Below, in pieces: positions 1 to 6,232 of a stretch of 7,223 bases of DNA. Origin of the DNA: Alphaproteobacteria bacterium (lineage in GTDB: Bacteria > Pseudomonadota > Alphaproteobacteria > Puniceispirillales > Puniceispirillaceae); NCBI GenBank assembly GCA_009936885.1, contig JAACDT010000014.1, positions 1-7,223 of the forward strand, in the 5' to 3' direction. The position numbers and the translations under genes were made by a program. Every line of letters begins with the position of its first letter. The first letter of the stretch is position 1. The notes below the pieces were generated by a model. It was not told the origin of the DNA and searched no databases. It saw nothing but the letters and a program-made list of their open reading frames with translations.

Positions 1-1
1 A

Positions 2-688
2 CATGGTAACAAGGCGGTTTCGTCCAAGAGCGGTGCTGCTGATATATTAAGCGAATTAGGTATTAATCTGGAATGTGATTTTACGCAAATTGAACATGCC
101 ATAACCCACGCAGGGATTGGGTTTCTGATGGCTCCAAGGCACCACCCTGCCCTTCGCTTTGTGGGTCCAACTCGCATAGAGCTGGGGGTTACAACAATCT
201 TTAACCTTCTTGGCCCTTTATCAAACCCCGCCTTTGTTGATAAAGCGCTGATCGGTGTTTATGATGCAAAATGGGGCCGCCCTTTTGCAGAAGCTCTTAA
301 ACTTCTTGGCACTAAGCATGCGTTTATCGTTCATGGTGATTGTGGAATTGATGAGGTTTCGCTATCTGGCCCTACGATTGTTTATGCCCTTGATTCAGGT
401 GATATTTCAGAATTTGTAATTAATCCGTCAGATTTCGGGGTATCAAATGCGCCTCTTGATGCAATAAAAGGCGGCGATGCTACCTTTAATGCTGGAAAAT
501 TACACGCATTACTGGATGGTGAATTGGGCGCGTACCGTGATATTGCATGTATAAATGCGGCAACAGCCTTAGTTGCCACAAAAAATGAAAAACAGCTCGG
601 GGATGCATTTAAGCGAGCAGAAGCTGCGATTGATTCAGGTGCTGCCAAGGGTGCATTGGACCAACTTGTTGCCATAACCAATTCATAG
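2..688 (+). CDS. trpD: Anthranilate phosphoribosyltransferase, 3' part (start outside window)
   Basis: TrpD transfers the phosphoribosyl group of PRPP to anthranilate, the second step of tryptophan synthesis in the cytoplasm. The frame is open from base 2, so the gene begins upstream. The 228 visible codons are about two thirds of the usual 330-345. They start inside the PRPP-binding motif HGNKAVSSKSGAAD (visible residues 1-14). Then come GIGFLMAPRHHPALR (38-52, anthranilate region), the hallmark ELGVTTIFNLLGPLSNP (60-76) and DCGIDEVSLSGPT (113-125), whose Asp117-Glu118 pair matches the magnesium-binding acidic pair of the family. The C-terminus AIDSGAAKGALDQLVAITN is typical. An internal ATG at 128 lies in the middle of the conserved fold and is not the start. 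trpC follows after 17 nt, so the two are probably one operon. No odd features are seen in the visible part. Confidence 0.96.
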   Translation, partial: HGNKAVSSKSGAADILSELGINLECDFTQIEHAITHAGIGFLMAPRHHPALRFVGPTRIELGVTTIFNLLGPLSNPAFVDKALIGVYDAKWGRPFAEALKLLGTKHAFIVHGDCGIDEVSLSGPTIVYALDSGDISEFVINPSDFGVSNAPLDAIKGGDATFNAGKLHALLDGELGAYRDIACINAATALVATKNEKQLGDAFKRAEAAIDSGAAKGALDQLVAITNS

Positions 689-705
689 CTTGGTGTGATC
701 TATAA

Positions 706-1512
706 ATGACCAATATTCTGGATACCATAAACACAAAAAAAATAGAAGAAATTGCCAAGCTCAAACAGCATATCTCTCTAGCCCAATTAGAAGAAAATGC
801 GGCACTGGCAGATGCGCCTCGTGGTTTTAAAAATGCCTTGGAAATTGCATTGCAAAAAGGATATGGCCTGATTGCTGAGCTCAAGAAAGCATCTCCTTCG
901 AAGGGCCTTATTAGAGCTGATTTTAACCCTGAACATCTGGCAAAACAATATGAGGCTGGAGGTGCTACTTGCTTATCGGTTCTAACAGATGAGACATGGT
1001 TTCAAGGAAGCAATAAAAACCTGCAACTAGCAAGAGCAGCAACAAATCTTCCTGTGCTTCGAAAAGATTTTATGATTGATCCCATTCAAATTATAGAATC
1101 AAGAGCCCTTGGTGCGGATTGTATATTGTTAATTATGGCATCTCTTAGTGATGCACAAGCAAACGAATTGGAAGCAGTTGCAATTTCGTACGGCATGGAT
1201 GTTCTTGTTGAAATTCACGATGAAGCTGAATTAGAGCGTGCAATGCTTTTATCATCGCCTCTGATGGGAATAAATAATCGAAACTTAAAAACAATGGATA
1301 TCTCGCTAGACGTTGGGCTTGCTATGCTTCCAAAACTGCCAAAAACTAAAATTGCAGTTGCTGAATCAGGATTGTTTGTCCCTGATGATTTACAAAAAAT
1401 GGCGCATGCAGGGGCGAGATGCTTCTTAATTGGGGAGTCTCTAATGCGTCATGAGGATGTATTGCAGGCAACCAAGTTCATTCTCTCCAACCCACTTGAA
1501 ATGGATGCATGA
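706..1512 (+). CDS. trpC: Indole-3-glycerol-phosphate synthase
   Basis: TrpC closes the indole ring, converting carboxyphenylamino-deoxyribulose phosphate to indole-3-glycerol phosphate with loss of CO2 and water. The protein has 268 residues, normal for a stand-alone TrpC; there is no TrpF fusion. It is a TIM barrel with the expected catalytic set: IAELKKASPSKG (56-67, Glu58 and Lys60), LRKDFMID (118-125, Lys120), LVEIHDEAEL (167-176, Glu169), GINNRNL (188-194, Asn190) and AESGL (219-223, Ser221). LIGESLMR (241-248) is the C-terminal phosphate-binding loop. The ATG at 706 gives the standard N-terminus (MTNILDTINTKKIEEIAKLK); its ribosome binding site is weak (GGTG at 692-695), which fits coupling to trpD just upstream. 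The stop is one base before the moaC start. All assigned active-site residues are present, so it should be active. Confidence 0.97.
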   Translation: MTNILDTINTKKIEEIAKLKQHISLAQLEENAALADAPRGFKNALEIALQKGYGLIAELKKASPSKGLIRADFNPEHLAKQYEAGGATCLSVLTDETWFQGSNKNLQLARAATNLPVLRKDFMIDPIQIIESRALGADCILLIMASLSDAQANELEAVAISYGMDVLVEIHDEAELERAMLLSSPLMGINNRNLKTMDISLDVGLAMLPKLPKTKIAVAESGLFVPDDLQKMAHAGARCFLIGESLMRHEDVLQATKFILSNPLEMDA

Positions 1513-1513
1513 T

Positions 1514-1993
1514 ATGAGTGATGAATTCACTCATTTTAATCAAGCAGGTCAGCCTCATATGGTGGATGTCGGCAACAAAGCTGTAACCAAACGGGTTGCT
1601 ATTGCCAAGGGGCGCATATTTATGGCCAAATCAACAATAGACAAACTTAAAAACGATGATTTTGCTAAGGGGGACGTTCTAAGCGTGGCACATATTGCAG
1701 GAGTGCTAGGGGCAAAGCAAACTGCTAATCTCATCCCGCTATGTCATCCGTTAGGGTTAGACCATACAGATCTTTCTTTTGAAATTAATAATGAATTAGA
1801 TGCCATTGAGATTAGAGCAGAATGTTCTGTTTCTGGAAAGACGGGAATTGAAATGGAAGCTCTAACCGCGGTAAGTGTGGCGGCGCTAACTATCTATGAT
1901 ATGTGTAAATCAGCCGATAAAAAAATGCGTATTAGCGATATTCGGTTAACGCATAAGTCTGGCGGAAAATCTGGAACGCTCGATGCAGAATAA
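1514..1993 (+). CDS. moaC: Cyclic pyranopterin monophosphate synthase (MoaC)
   Basis: MoaC acts with MoaA in the first stage of molybdenum cofactor synthesis, turning 3',8-cyclo-dihydro-GTP into cyclic pyranopterin monophosphate. With the ATG at 1514 the protein has 159 residues, matching the usual 158-161. Family motifs are MVDVGNKAVTKR (16-27), LIPLCHPL (73-80, His78), GKTGIEMEALTAVSVAALTI (108-127, Glu113 and Glu115) and YDMCKSADK (128-136, Asp129 and Lys132). These correspond, one residue offset, to the E. coli active-site positions His77, Glu112, Glu114, Asp128 and Lys131 as I recall them. The tail ISDIRLTHKSGGKSG is also typical. The same frame could start at 1451, but that adds 21 residues inside trpC with no family counterpart. 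The start lies one base after the trpC stop (TGATATG), and the 3' end overlaps moeA by 11 nt, so all three are probably translated in a coupled way. Confidence 0.95.
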   Translation: MSDEFTHFNQAGQPHMVDVGNKAVTKRVAIAKGRIFMAKSTIDKLKNDDFAKGDVLSVAHIAGVLGAKQTANLIPLCHPLGLDHTDLSFEINNELDAIEIRAECSVSGKTGIEMEALTAVSVAALTIYDMCKSADKKMRISDIRLTHKSGGKSGTLDAE

Positions 1994-3203
1994 TCCTCTG
2001 CTACCTGTTTCTGAGGCGCGAGAGAATATGTTAAAAAACATATCTTCTTTATCTTCTGAAAAATGTTCTATTGAACGGGCTCATAATAGAATTATTGCAC
2101 AAGACTTAACTGCTTTATTATCTCATCCAGCTGAGGCAGTGTCTTCAATGGATGGGTATGCCGCACGAATTTCAGATATTGTGGATATTCCTGCCATACT
2201 TCCACAAGTCGGCATATCATCTGCAGGCCATATTTATAACAAACGGTTATTATCAGGACAGCTAGTTCGTATTTTTACAGGAGCAGTTATTCCAGATGGG
2301 TGTGATACCATAATTCTTCAAGAAGATACAAAAATATCCCAAGACGGAATAGAAATAAATGAGCGACCGAAATTAGGGCAATATGTTCGCGCTTCTGGTT
2401 TAGACTTTTCAGCGGGCGAAAAAATTATCTCCAAATCAAGTAAGCTTACCGCACGAGAATGCGCCTTAATTGCACTTGCTGGCTATCACGAAGTGCCAGT
2501 TGTAAAGCAACCTAAAATAGGCGTGCTAACAAGTGGTGATGAGCTAGTACCTCCGGGCGAAAAACCACAGACAGGTCAATTGGTAAATTCTAATAATTTA
2601 CTGCTTTGCGCCTTAATTAGAGCATGTGGCGGTATCGCTGTTGATCTTGGCATCCTGCCAGATAAATCAGGCGCCTTAATCGAATATCTAGAGGAATGTC
2701 CAAATCTTGATTTAATTATCACAACAGGCGGTGCCTCGGTTGGTGACCATGACTATATTGCCAAGGATATTAATAAAAGTGCTAACTCGGAGCTTTATTT
2801 CTGGAAAATAGCTATGCGCCCAGGAAAGCCTTTAATGTTCGGGCACTATAAAAATATACCTTTTCTGGGATTGCCTGGCAACCCTGTATCAGTTGGGGTT
2901 TGTTCGGTATTATTTTTGGAGCCCATTATCAAACAATTTTTAAGCCAGGACCCAAACCTTGTTTTTTCATCTGCCCTTACCACAAACAGCCTTCCTGAAA
3001 ATGACGGACGGGAAGAATATTTGCGAGCAAAGCTCTCAGTAGATGATGAAGGAAATAAGCAGGTGAGCGCCGCCAGCAAGCAAGATTCTTCTATGCTGGC
3101 AACCTTAGCAAGCGCTGATTGCCTTATACAGCGCCCAGCTCATTCGCCAAGGATAGAAGCTGGCGCGCCTGTTCCAATTCTAAATTTTCCTGCTTTATTT
3201 TAA
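1983..3203 (+). CDS. moeA: Molybdopterin molybdenumtransferase (MoeA)
   Basis: MoeA inserts molybdate into adenylylated molybdopterin, the last step in making Moco. The 406 residues match the normal bacterial length of about 400-410. Domains in order are the N-terminal MoeA domain with SMDGYA (55-60) and IFTGAVIPDGCDTI (97-110), the MoCF-binding domain at about 178-320, and the small C-terminal beta domain at about 330-406. The MoCF-binding domain carries GVLTSGDELV (180-189), IITTGGASVGDHDY (245-258), MRPGKPLMFG (278-287) and GLPGNPVS (296-303). GREEYLRAKL in the C-terminal domain is a family signature. The ATG at 1983 has a GGAA ribosome binding site at 1973-1976 with 6 nt spacing. The gene overlaps the moaC end by 11 nt. 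Pairing with moaC supports Moco synthesis; the enzymes that use the cofactor are not in this window. Confidence 0.96.
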   Translation: MQNNPLLPVSEARENMLKNISSLSSEKCSIERAHNRIIAQDLTALLSHPAEAVSSMDGYAARISDIVDIPAILPQVGISSAGHIYNKRLLSGQLVRIFTGAVIPDGCDTIILQEDTKISQDGIEINERPKLGQYVRASGLDFSAGEKIISKSSKLTARECALIALAGYHEVPVVKQPKIGVLTSGDELVPPGEKPQTGQLVNSNNLLLCALIRACGGIAVDLGILPDKSGALIEYLEECPNLDLIITTGGASVGDHDYIAKDINKSANSELYFWKIAMRPGKPLMFGHYKNIPFLGLPGNPVSVGVCSVLFLEPIIKQFLSQDPNLVFSSALTTNSLPENDGREEYLRAKLSVDDEGNKQVSAASKQDSSMLATLASADCLIQRPAHSPRIEAGAPVPILNFPALF

Positions 3204-3209
3204 ATATTC

Positions 3210-3236
3210 TTGATTTGTTCTCTTTTTGTGTGATAG
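3210..3236 (+). promoter_or_regulatory. Possible lexA promoter (weak match)
   Basis: TTGATT at 3210-3215 and TGATAG at 3231-3236 resemble sigma-70 -35 and -10 boxes separated by 15 bp, shorter than the ideal 17. The SOS operator starts at the last base of the proposed -10 box, so bound LexA would block initiation. The assignment rests on position as much as on sequence. The alternative is that lexA is read mainly from the trp-mo transcript, since no terminator is visible after moeA. Confidence 0.35.
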
Positions 3237-3250
3237 AACAAACAAAGAAC
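3236..3250 (+). promoter_or_regulatory. LexA operator (alphaproteobacterial SOS box, GAAC-N7-GAAC)
   Basis: The 15 bases GAACAAACAAAGAAC contain two exact GAAC half sites separated by seven bases. On the other strand they read GTTC-N7-GTTC, the direct-repeat SOS box described for alphaproteobacteria. It sits 17 nt upstream of the chosen lexA start, the expected place for autorepression. A degenerate second copy, GTTC-N7-GTGT, lies at 3217-3231. The match to the consensus is exact; binding is inferred from the family. Confidence 0.85.
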
Positions 3251-3257
3251 AGATAGC

Positions 3258-3261
3258 GAGG
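3258..3261 (+). promoter_or_regulatory. Ribosome binding site that fixes the lexA start
   Basis: GAGG followed by a 6-nt spacer and the ATG at 3268 makes a good Shine-Dalgarno site. It supports this ATG over the in-frame TTG at 3226, which has no such site and would place the SOS operator inside the coding region. Confidence 0.7.
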
Positions 3262-3267
3262 CTGGTT

Positions 3268-3942
3268 ATGTTAACTATTAAACAACGTGAATTATTAAAT
3301 TTTCTTCGAGATTATGAACATAAACATCAAGCGTCCCCTTCATTTGATGAAATGAGGCAGGCTATTGGTCTTGCCTCCAAGTCGGGAATTCACCGCTTAA
3401 TAAGCGGGCTTGAAGAGCGCGGATTTATCAGGCGCCTTGCAAACCGGGCAAGAGCTATAGAGATTATTAGAAATGAAAATACAGCTTTAGAAACAAACCA
3501 GAAAATAGACACTAATACAGATACTAATATTATCCATGCTCCATTTCAAACCTCGCATCAGATTGAACTTCCGATGCTTGGCAGAATTGCAGCTGGCACA
3601 CCCATTGAAGCTATTTCTGATCCGTCATCATTTTTATCTATTCCCGCCAGCATGATAGAATCAGGAGAGCATTATGCCCTTGAAATTGTTGGCGACTCAA
3701 TGATAGATGCAGGCATACACGATGGTGATACGGTTATACTCCGAAAAACGGAACAGGCCTTAAATGGGGATATTGTAGTGGCTTTAGTTGACGGGCATGA
3801 GGCCACTTTAAAGAAGTTTAAACGCGAATCAGGACGTGTCGCACTTGAAGCTGCTAACCCGCAATATGAAACACGTTATTTTACAAATAATCAGGTGCGC
3901 ATTCAAGGAAAGCTATGTGGATTAATTCGTAAATATCGCTAA
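3268..3942 (+). CDS. lexA: SOS repressor LexA (self-cleaving S24 family)
   Basis: LexA represses DNA-damage genes and cleaves itself when RecA filaments form on single-stranded DNA. From the ATG at 3268 the protein has 224 residues, close to the usual alphaproteobacterial size of about 230. The winged helix-turn-helix spans about 1-68, with PSFDEMRQAIGLASKSGIHR (24-43) and ALERG-like GLEERGFIRR (47-56). A polar linker rich in Asn and Thr (about 69-97) leads to the S24 peptidase domain. The cleavage site is IAAG (107-110, between Ala109 and Gly110). The catalytic dyad is Ser144 in VGDSMIDAGI and Lys182 in ATLKKFK. The C-terminus GKLCGLIRKYR is standard. An in-frame TTG at 3226 would add 14 residues without a family match. 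An SOS operator lies just upstream, so autoregulation is likely. The gene ends 6 nt before the converging comEC remnant. Confidence 0.96.
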   Translation: MLTIKQRELLNFLRDYEHKHQASPSFDEMRQAIGLASKSGIHRLISGLEERGFIRRLANRARAIEIIRNENTALETNQKIDTNTDTNIIHAPFQTSHQIELPMLGRIAAGTPIEAISDPSSFLSIPASMIESGEHYALEIVGDSMIDAGIHDGDTVILRKTEQALNGDIVVALVDGHEATLKKFKRESGRVALEAANPQYETRYFTNNQVRIQGKLCGLIRKYR

Positions 3943-3948
3943 CCACGC

Positions 3949-4701
3949 CTAATCCAAACGCCACGGCTTAAAACCATAACTTGTTTGATTTGATTTAAAA
4001 TGCATCATTTGATTAGGTAAAAGCACCCCTGTTAGTGAACCTTGCTCCGCTCATTCAGGCACTAAGGTACATCTATTATAATAGTTTGTTTCTTGAGCTT
4101 CGTTATCGCCCAGCTGCATCAGCATTTCATTATCTATTTGAACAACAATATTCGTGCCAGAAAAACATATATATAAGTTTTCACTTCCATCAGCTCTGCT
4201 CTGCTTACATTGCCAAGTGTCACTAATCTGATAATCATGCGTATCATAGGACCAAATACAAAATTACGCAGTGCTTGAAGACTTACATCAGTATCGCTAA
4301 TAGTTGGGGCAACTGTAAGACGGATTCAATTTTGTTCATACTTCTTAATCAAACCTATCCGAGCTGTTACGGTGCCTGTATAAACTGAATTTAAAATCAG
4401 CGTATTATTTCAGATTTAAATGCAAACCAGAGACAGATAAACCTAACAGAAAAAATAATAGCACCAATTTGCTGTAATAATAAAAACCACTCTGATTAAA
4501 AATCAAAATATCACGGACAAGCAGTATCACCCCAAAAATTAGTACCAAATATATCGCTGTGGGTAGTCTAAATGGCATAATATCTATGAGTAGAATTCCT
4601 ACTATAAAAAACCCTACAAGCCAGAAAAAACTATATCTTTGTGGAATCATGTCTGCCCATATATTATTTCTCATGCTATAAAGCGGCCTAGAATAATTCA
4701 T
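3949..4701 (-). pseudogene. comEC: Remnant of comEC (DNA uptake channel), internally deleted and frameshifted
   Basis: ComEC forms the inner-membrane channel that takes up single-stranded DNA in natural transformation; intact proteins are about 600-800 residues. Here only 753 nt remain, with several stops. Codons 1-98 (4701-4408) are open and encode RYSFFWLVGFFIVGILLIDI plus two more hydrophobic helices (about 49-68 and 78-94), like the ComEC N-terminal DUF4131 region; TAA follows at 4405-4407. A shifted frame at about 4382-4270 reads GTVTARIGLIKKYEQN, stop, IRLTVAP, resembling the start of the OB-fold part. The first frame reopens at 4263-4054 with DTWQC and CFSGTNIVVQID, like the C-x-x-AD-IVV stretch of alphaproteobacterial ComEC tails. 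TGA interrupts it at 4051-4053, and it ends with YGFKPWRLD, recalling the terminal G-x-RPW motif, with TAG at 3949-3951. The competence membrane core and most of the beta-lactamase-like domain are missing. The locus, divergent from gltX and convergent with lexA, is the usual comEC site. The N-terminal part is the surer assignment. Confidence 0.72.
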
Positions 4702-4737
4702 CTACAAGAATACTAAGCAAATAAGGATTAATAAAGA

Positions 4738-6126
4738 ATGACGGTCATTACTCGATTTGCACCTTCTCCGACAGGATATTTACATATTGGGGGTGCTCGT
4801 ACGGCTCTTTTTAATTACTTATTTGCCAAACACTATGGTGGCCGCTATTTGCTTAGAATTGAAGATACAGATAGACAGCGCTCAACAAGTGATGCAATCG
4901 AAGCTATTTTTGAGGGCTTAAAATGGCTTGGCCTTGAAGGCACCGAGCCTGCAATCTATCAATCTCATAATGTAAACCGACATAAGCAAGTTGCCAATGA
5001 ACTGGCGGCATCTGGTGCAGCTTATTATTGTTATCTGTCACCCGCAGAAATTGAGACAATGCGTGACGACAATAAACAGGACGGAACACCATTTCGCTCC
5101 CCATGGAGAGTTCCTAGCTATAATGGCGATAAGGATCAAAAACCTGTTTTACGTCTTCGAATGCCAGATGAAAACGACACTATGATTGATGATCTGGTTC
5201 AGGTCGAAGTTAGCGTTGCAAACAAGCAGCTTGATGATTTGGTGCTAATGCGAAGTGATGAGACTCCAACTTATATGCTTGCAGTAGTTGTAGATGATTA
5301 TGATATGGGCATCACTCATATTATTAGAGGAGATGACCATCTCAATAATGCAATTCGGCAAACTAAAATTTATAATGCCTTAAACTGGAAGGCTCCCATT
5401 TTTGGGCATATTCCGCTCATACATGGAACAGATGGGGCCAAGCTGTCAAAGCGCCATGGTGCTACTGGCATTGATACCTATAAGAATATGGGGATTTATT
5501 CAGATGCAATGAATAATTATCTAGCAAGGCTCGGCTGGTCTCATGGTGATAACGAATATTTTTCTTTAACGCAGGCTATATCCTGGTTTGATGGGCGCTC
5601 AATTGGAAAATCGCCTGCAAGATTTGATATGCATAAACTAATTTCGGTAAATGCATATTGGTTAAAAAAACAGAGCGCAGAAAACCTGTACAAGCAAATT
5701 TTAAGTTACCATCATCAAAAACCAAACAAAACAATAAGCAGCGCGTTTGAGGCAAGATTTAATAAACTTTACCCACATCTAACTGAGAGAGCCTCTATCA
5801 TTAACGAGCTTTCATCTCAGATTGACTATTTAATTTATGACGGCGCACCTGAAATTGAGAGTGACGTTAAGGCATTAATCACAGACGATAGTTGCACTAT
5901 CTTAAAATCTTTTTCTGATATTGTTGATAAGACGCCTTTGGATGCTGACGCCTTTCAAAGTTTTATGAATAGCTGGCTTGCAGAAAAAGGCCTAAAAATG
6001 AAAGATTTAGGAATCCCACTTAGAATTGTATTGACTGGAAATAAATCTGCGCCTGCACTATTTGATCTCATATATTCTTTGGGTTTTGACGAGGTGAAAT
6101 ATCGTATTTATCAGATTTGCAATTAG
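4738..6126 (+). CDS. gltX: Glutamyl-tRNA synthetase (class I)
   Basis: GltX attaches glutamate to tRNA-Glu using ATP. The 462 residues are normal for a bacterial enzyme. The Rossmann-fold catalytic domain has the HIGH-type motif in TRFAPSPTGYLHIGGARTAL (5-24, HIGG at 16-19), RIEDTDRQRS (40-49), IIRGDDHLNN (195-204) and the KMSKS-type motif KLSKRHGA (235-242). The tRNA-binding part follows, with YLARLGWSHGD (261-271) and FDMHKL (296-301), then a more divergent helical anticodon-binding domain to residue 462. The ATG at 4738 gives the canonical N-terminus, with AAGGA at 4723-4727 (10 nt spacing). No clear promoter was found in the 36 nt upstream; it may lie within the decayed comEC 5' end. Alphaproteobacteria often carry two GltX paralogues, one of which may also charge tRNA-Gln; the sequence alone does not tell which specificity this copy has. 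Confidence 0.96.
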   Translation: MTVITRFAPSPTGYLHIGGARTALFNYLFAKHYGGRYLLRIEDTDRQRSTSDAIEAIFEGLKWLGLEGTEPAIYQSHNVNRHKQVANELAASGAAYYCYLSPAEIETMRDDNKQDGTPFRSPWRVPSYNGDKDQKPVLRLRMPDENDTMIDDLVQVEVSVANKQLDDLVLMRSDETPTYMLAVVVDDYDMGITHIIRGDDHLNNAIRQTKIYNALNWKAPIFGHIPLIHGTDGAKLSKRHGATGIDTYKNMGIYSDAMNNYLARLGWSHGDNEYFSLTQAISWFDGRSIGKSPARFDMHKLISVNAYWLKKQSAENLYKQILSYHHQKPNKTISSAFEARFNKLYPHLTERASIINELSSQIDYLIYDGAPEIESDVKALITDDSCTILKSFSDIVDKTPLDADAFQSFMNSWLAEKGLKMKDLGIPLRIVLTGNKSAPALFDLIYSLGFDEVKYRIYQICN

Positions 6127-6146
6127 AGTGCTATTGTGGATATAAT
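6117..6146 (+). promoter_or_regulatory. Probable gltA promoter
   Basis: A perfect TATAAT at 6141-6146 is preceded at 18 bp by TTGCAA (6117-6122), a four-of-six match to the -35 consensus that overlaps the last codons of gltX. It would give gltA its own transcript with a leader of roughly 80 nt, in addition to any read-through from gltX. Chance matches are common in AT-rich DNA, so this is moderate evidence only. Confidence 0.5.
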
Positions 6147-6154
6147 AGGCTCAA

Positions 6155-6166
6155 AATATCGATATT
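6155..6166. repeat. Perfect 12-bp palindrome between gltX and gltA
   Basis: AATATCGATATT is identical to its own reverse complement. It lies 8 bp downstream of the TATAAT box, at or just after the expected transcription start, where a dimeric repressor could bind. The palindrome has no loop and no following U-run, so it does not look like a terminator. No known regulator is recognised from it. Confidence 0.4.
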
Positions 6167-6222
6167 ATAAAATACTTTAAATTGGCTAATCTAAAAAGCA
6201 GTCATTTTTGAATTGCGTTACT

Positions 6223-6227
6223 GGGGA
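6223..6227 (+). promoter_or_regulatory. Ribosome binding site of gltA
   Basis: GGGGA with 5 nt spacing precedes the ATG at 6233 and supports that start over the in-frame ATG ten codons further in (6263), which has no such site. Confidence 0.6.
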
Positions 6228-6232
6228 AAAAA

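Noticed and set aside
128..130. ATG at 128 as the trpD start
   Set aside because: The frame is open back to base 2 and encodes the conserved HGN-x-x-VSSKSGAAD motif, so the true start is outside the window.
382..884. Minus-strand frames opposite trpD and trpC
   Set aside because: Antisense shadows of conserved genes, without ribosome binding sites or recognisable motifs.
1451..1513. Upstream ATG start for moaC adding 21 residues
   Set aside because: The added residues are an out-of-frame reading of the trpC end, and MoaC proteins start near the ATG at 1514.
3226..3267. Upstream TTG start for lexA adding 14 residues
   Set aside because: The extension would contain the SOS operator and has no ribosome binding site. 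The ATG at 3268 gives the normal LexA N-terminus.
4035..4226. Plus-strand 63-codon frame in the lexA-gltX gap
   Set aside because: It lies antisense to the C-terminal comEC remnant, has no ribosome binding site and resembles no known protein.
3943..4737. A new accessory system or mobile element in the lexA-gltX gap
   Set aside because: No inverted repeats, transposase, integrase or tRNA are seen. The content is better explained as comEC decaying at its usual site.
4904..5185. Short frames on both strands inside gltX
   Set aside because: They overlap strongly conserved catalytic-domain codons of gltX in other frames and have no features of their own.
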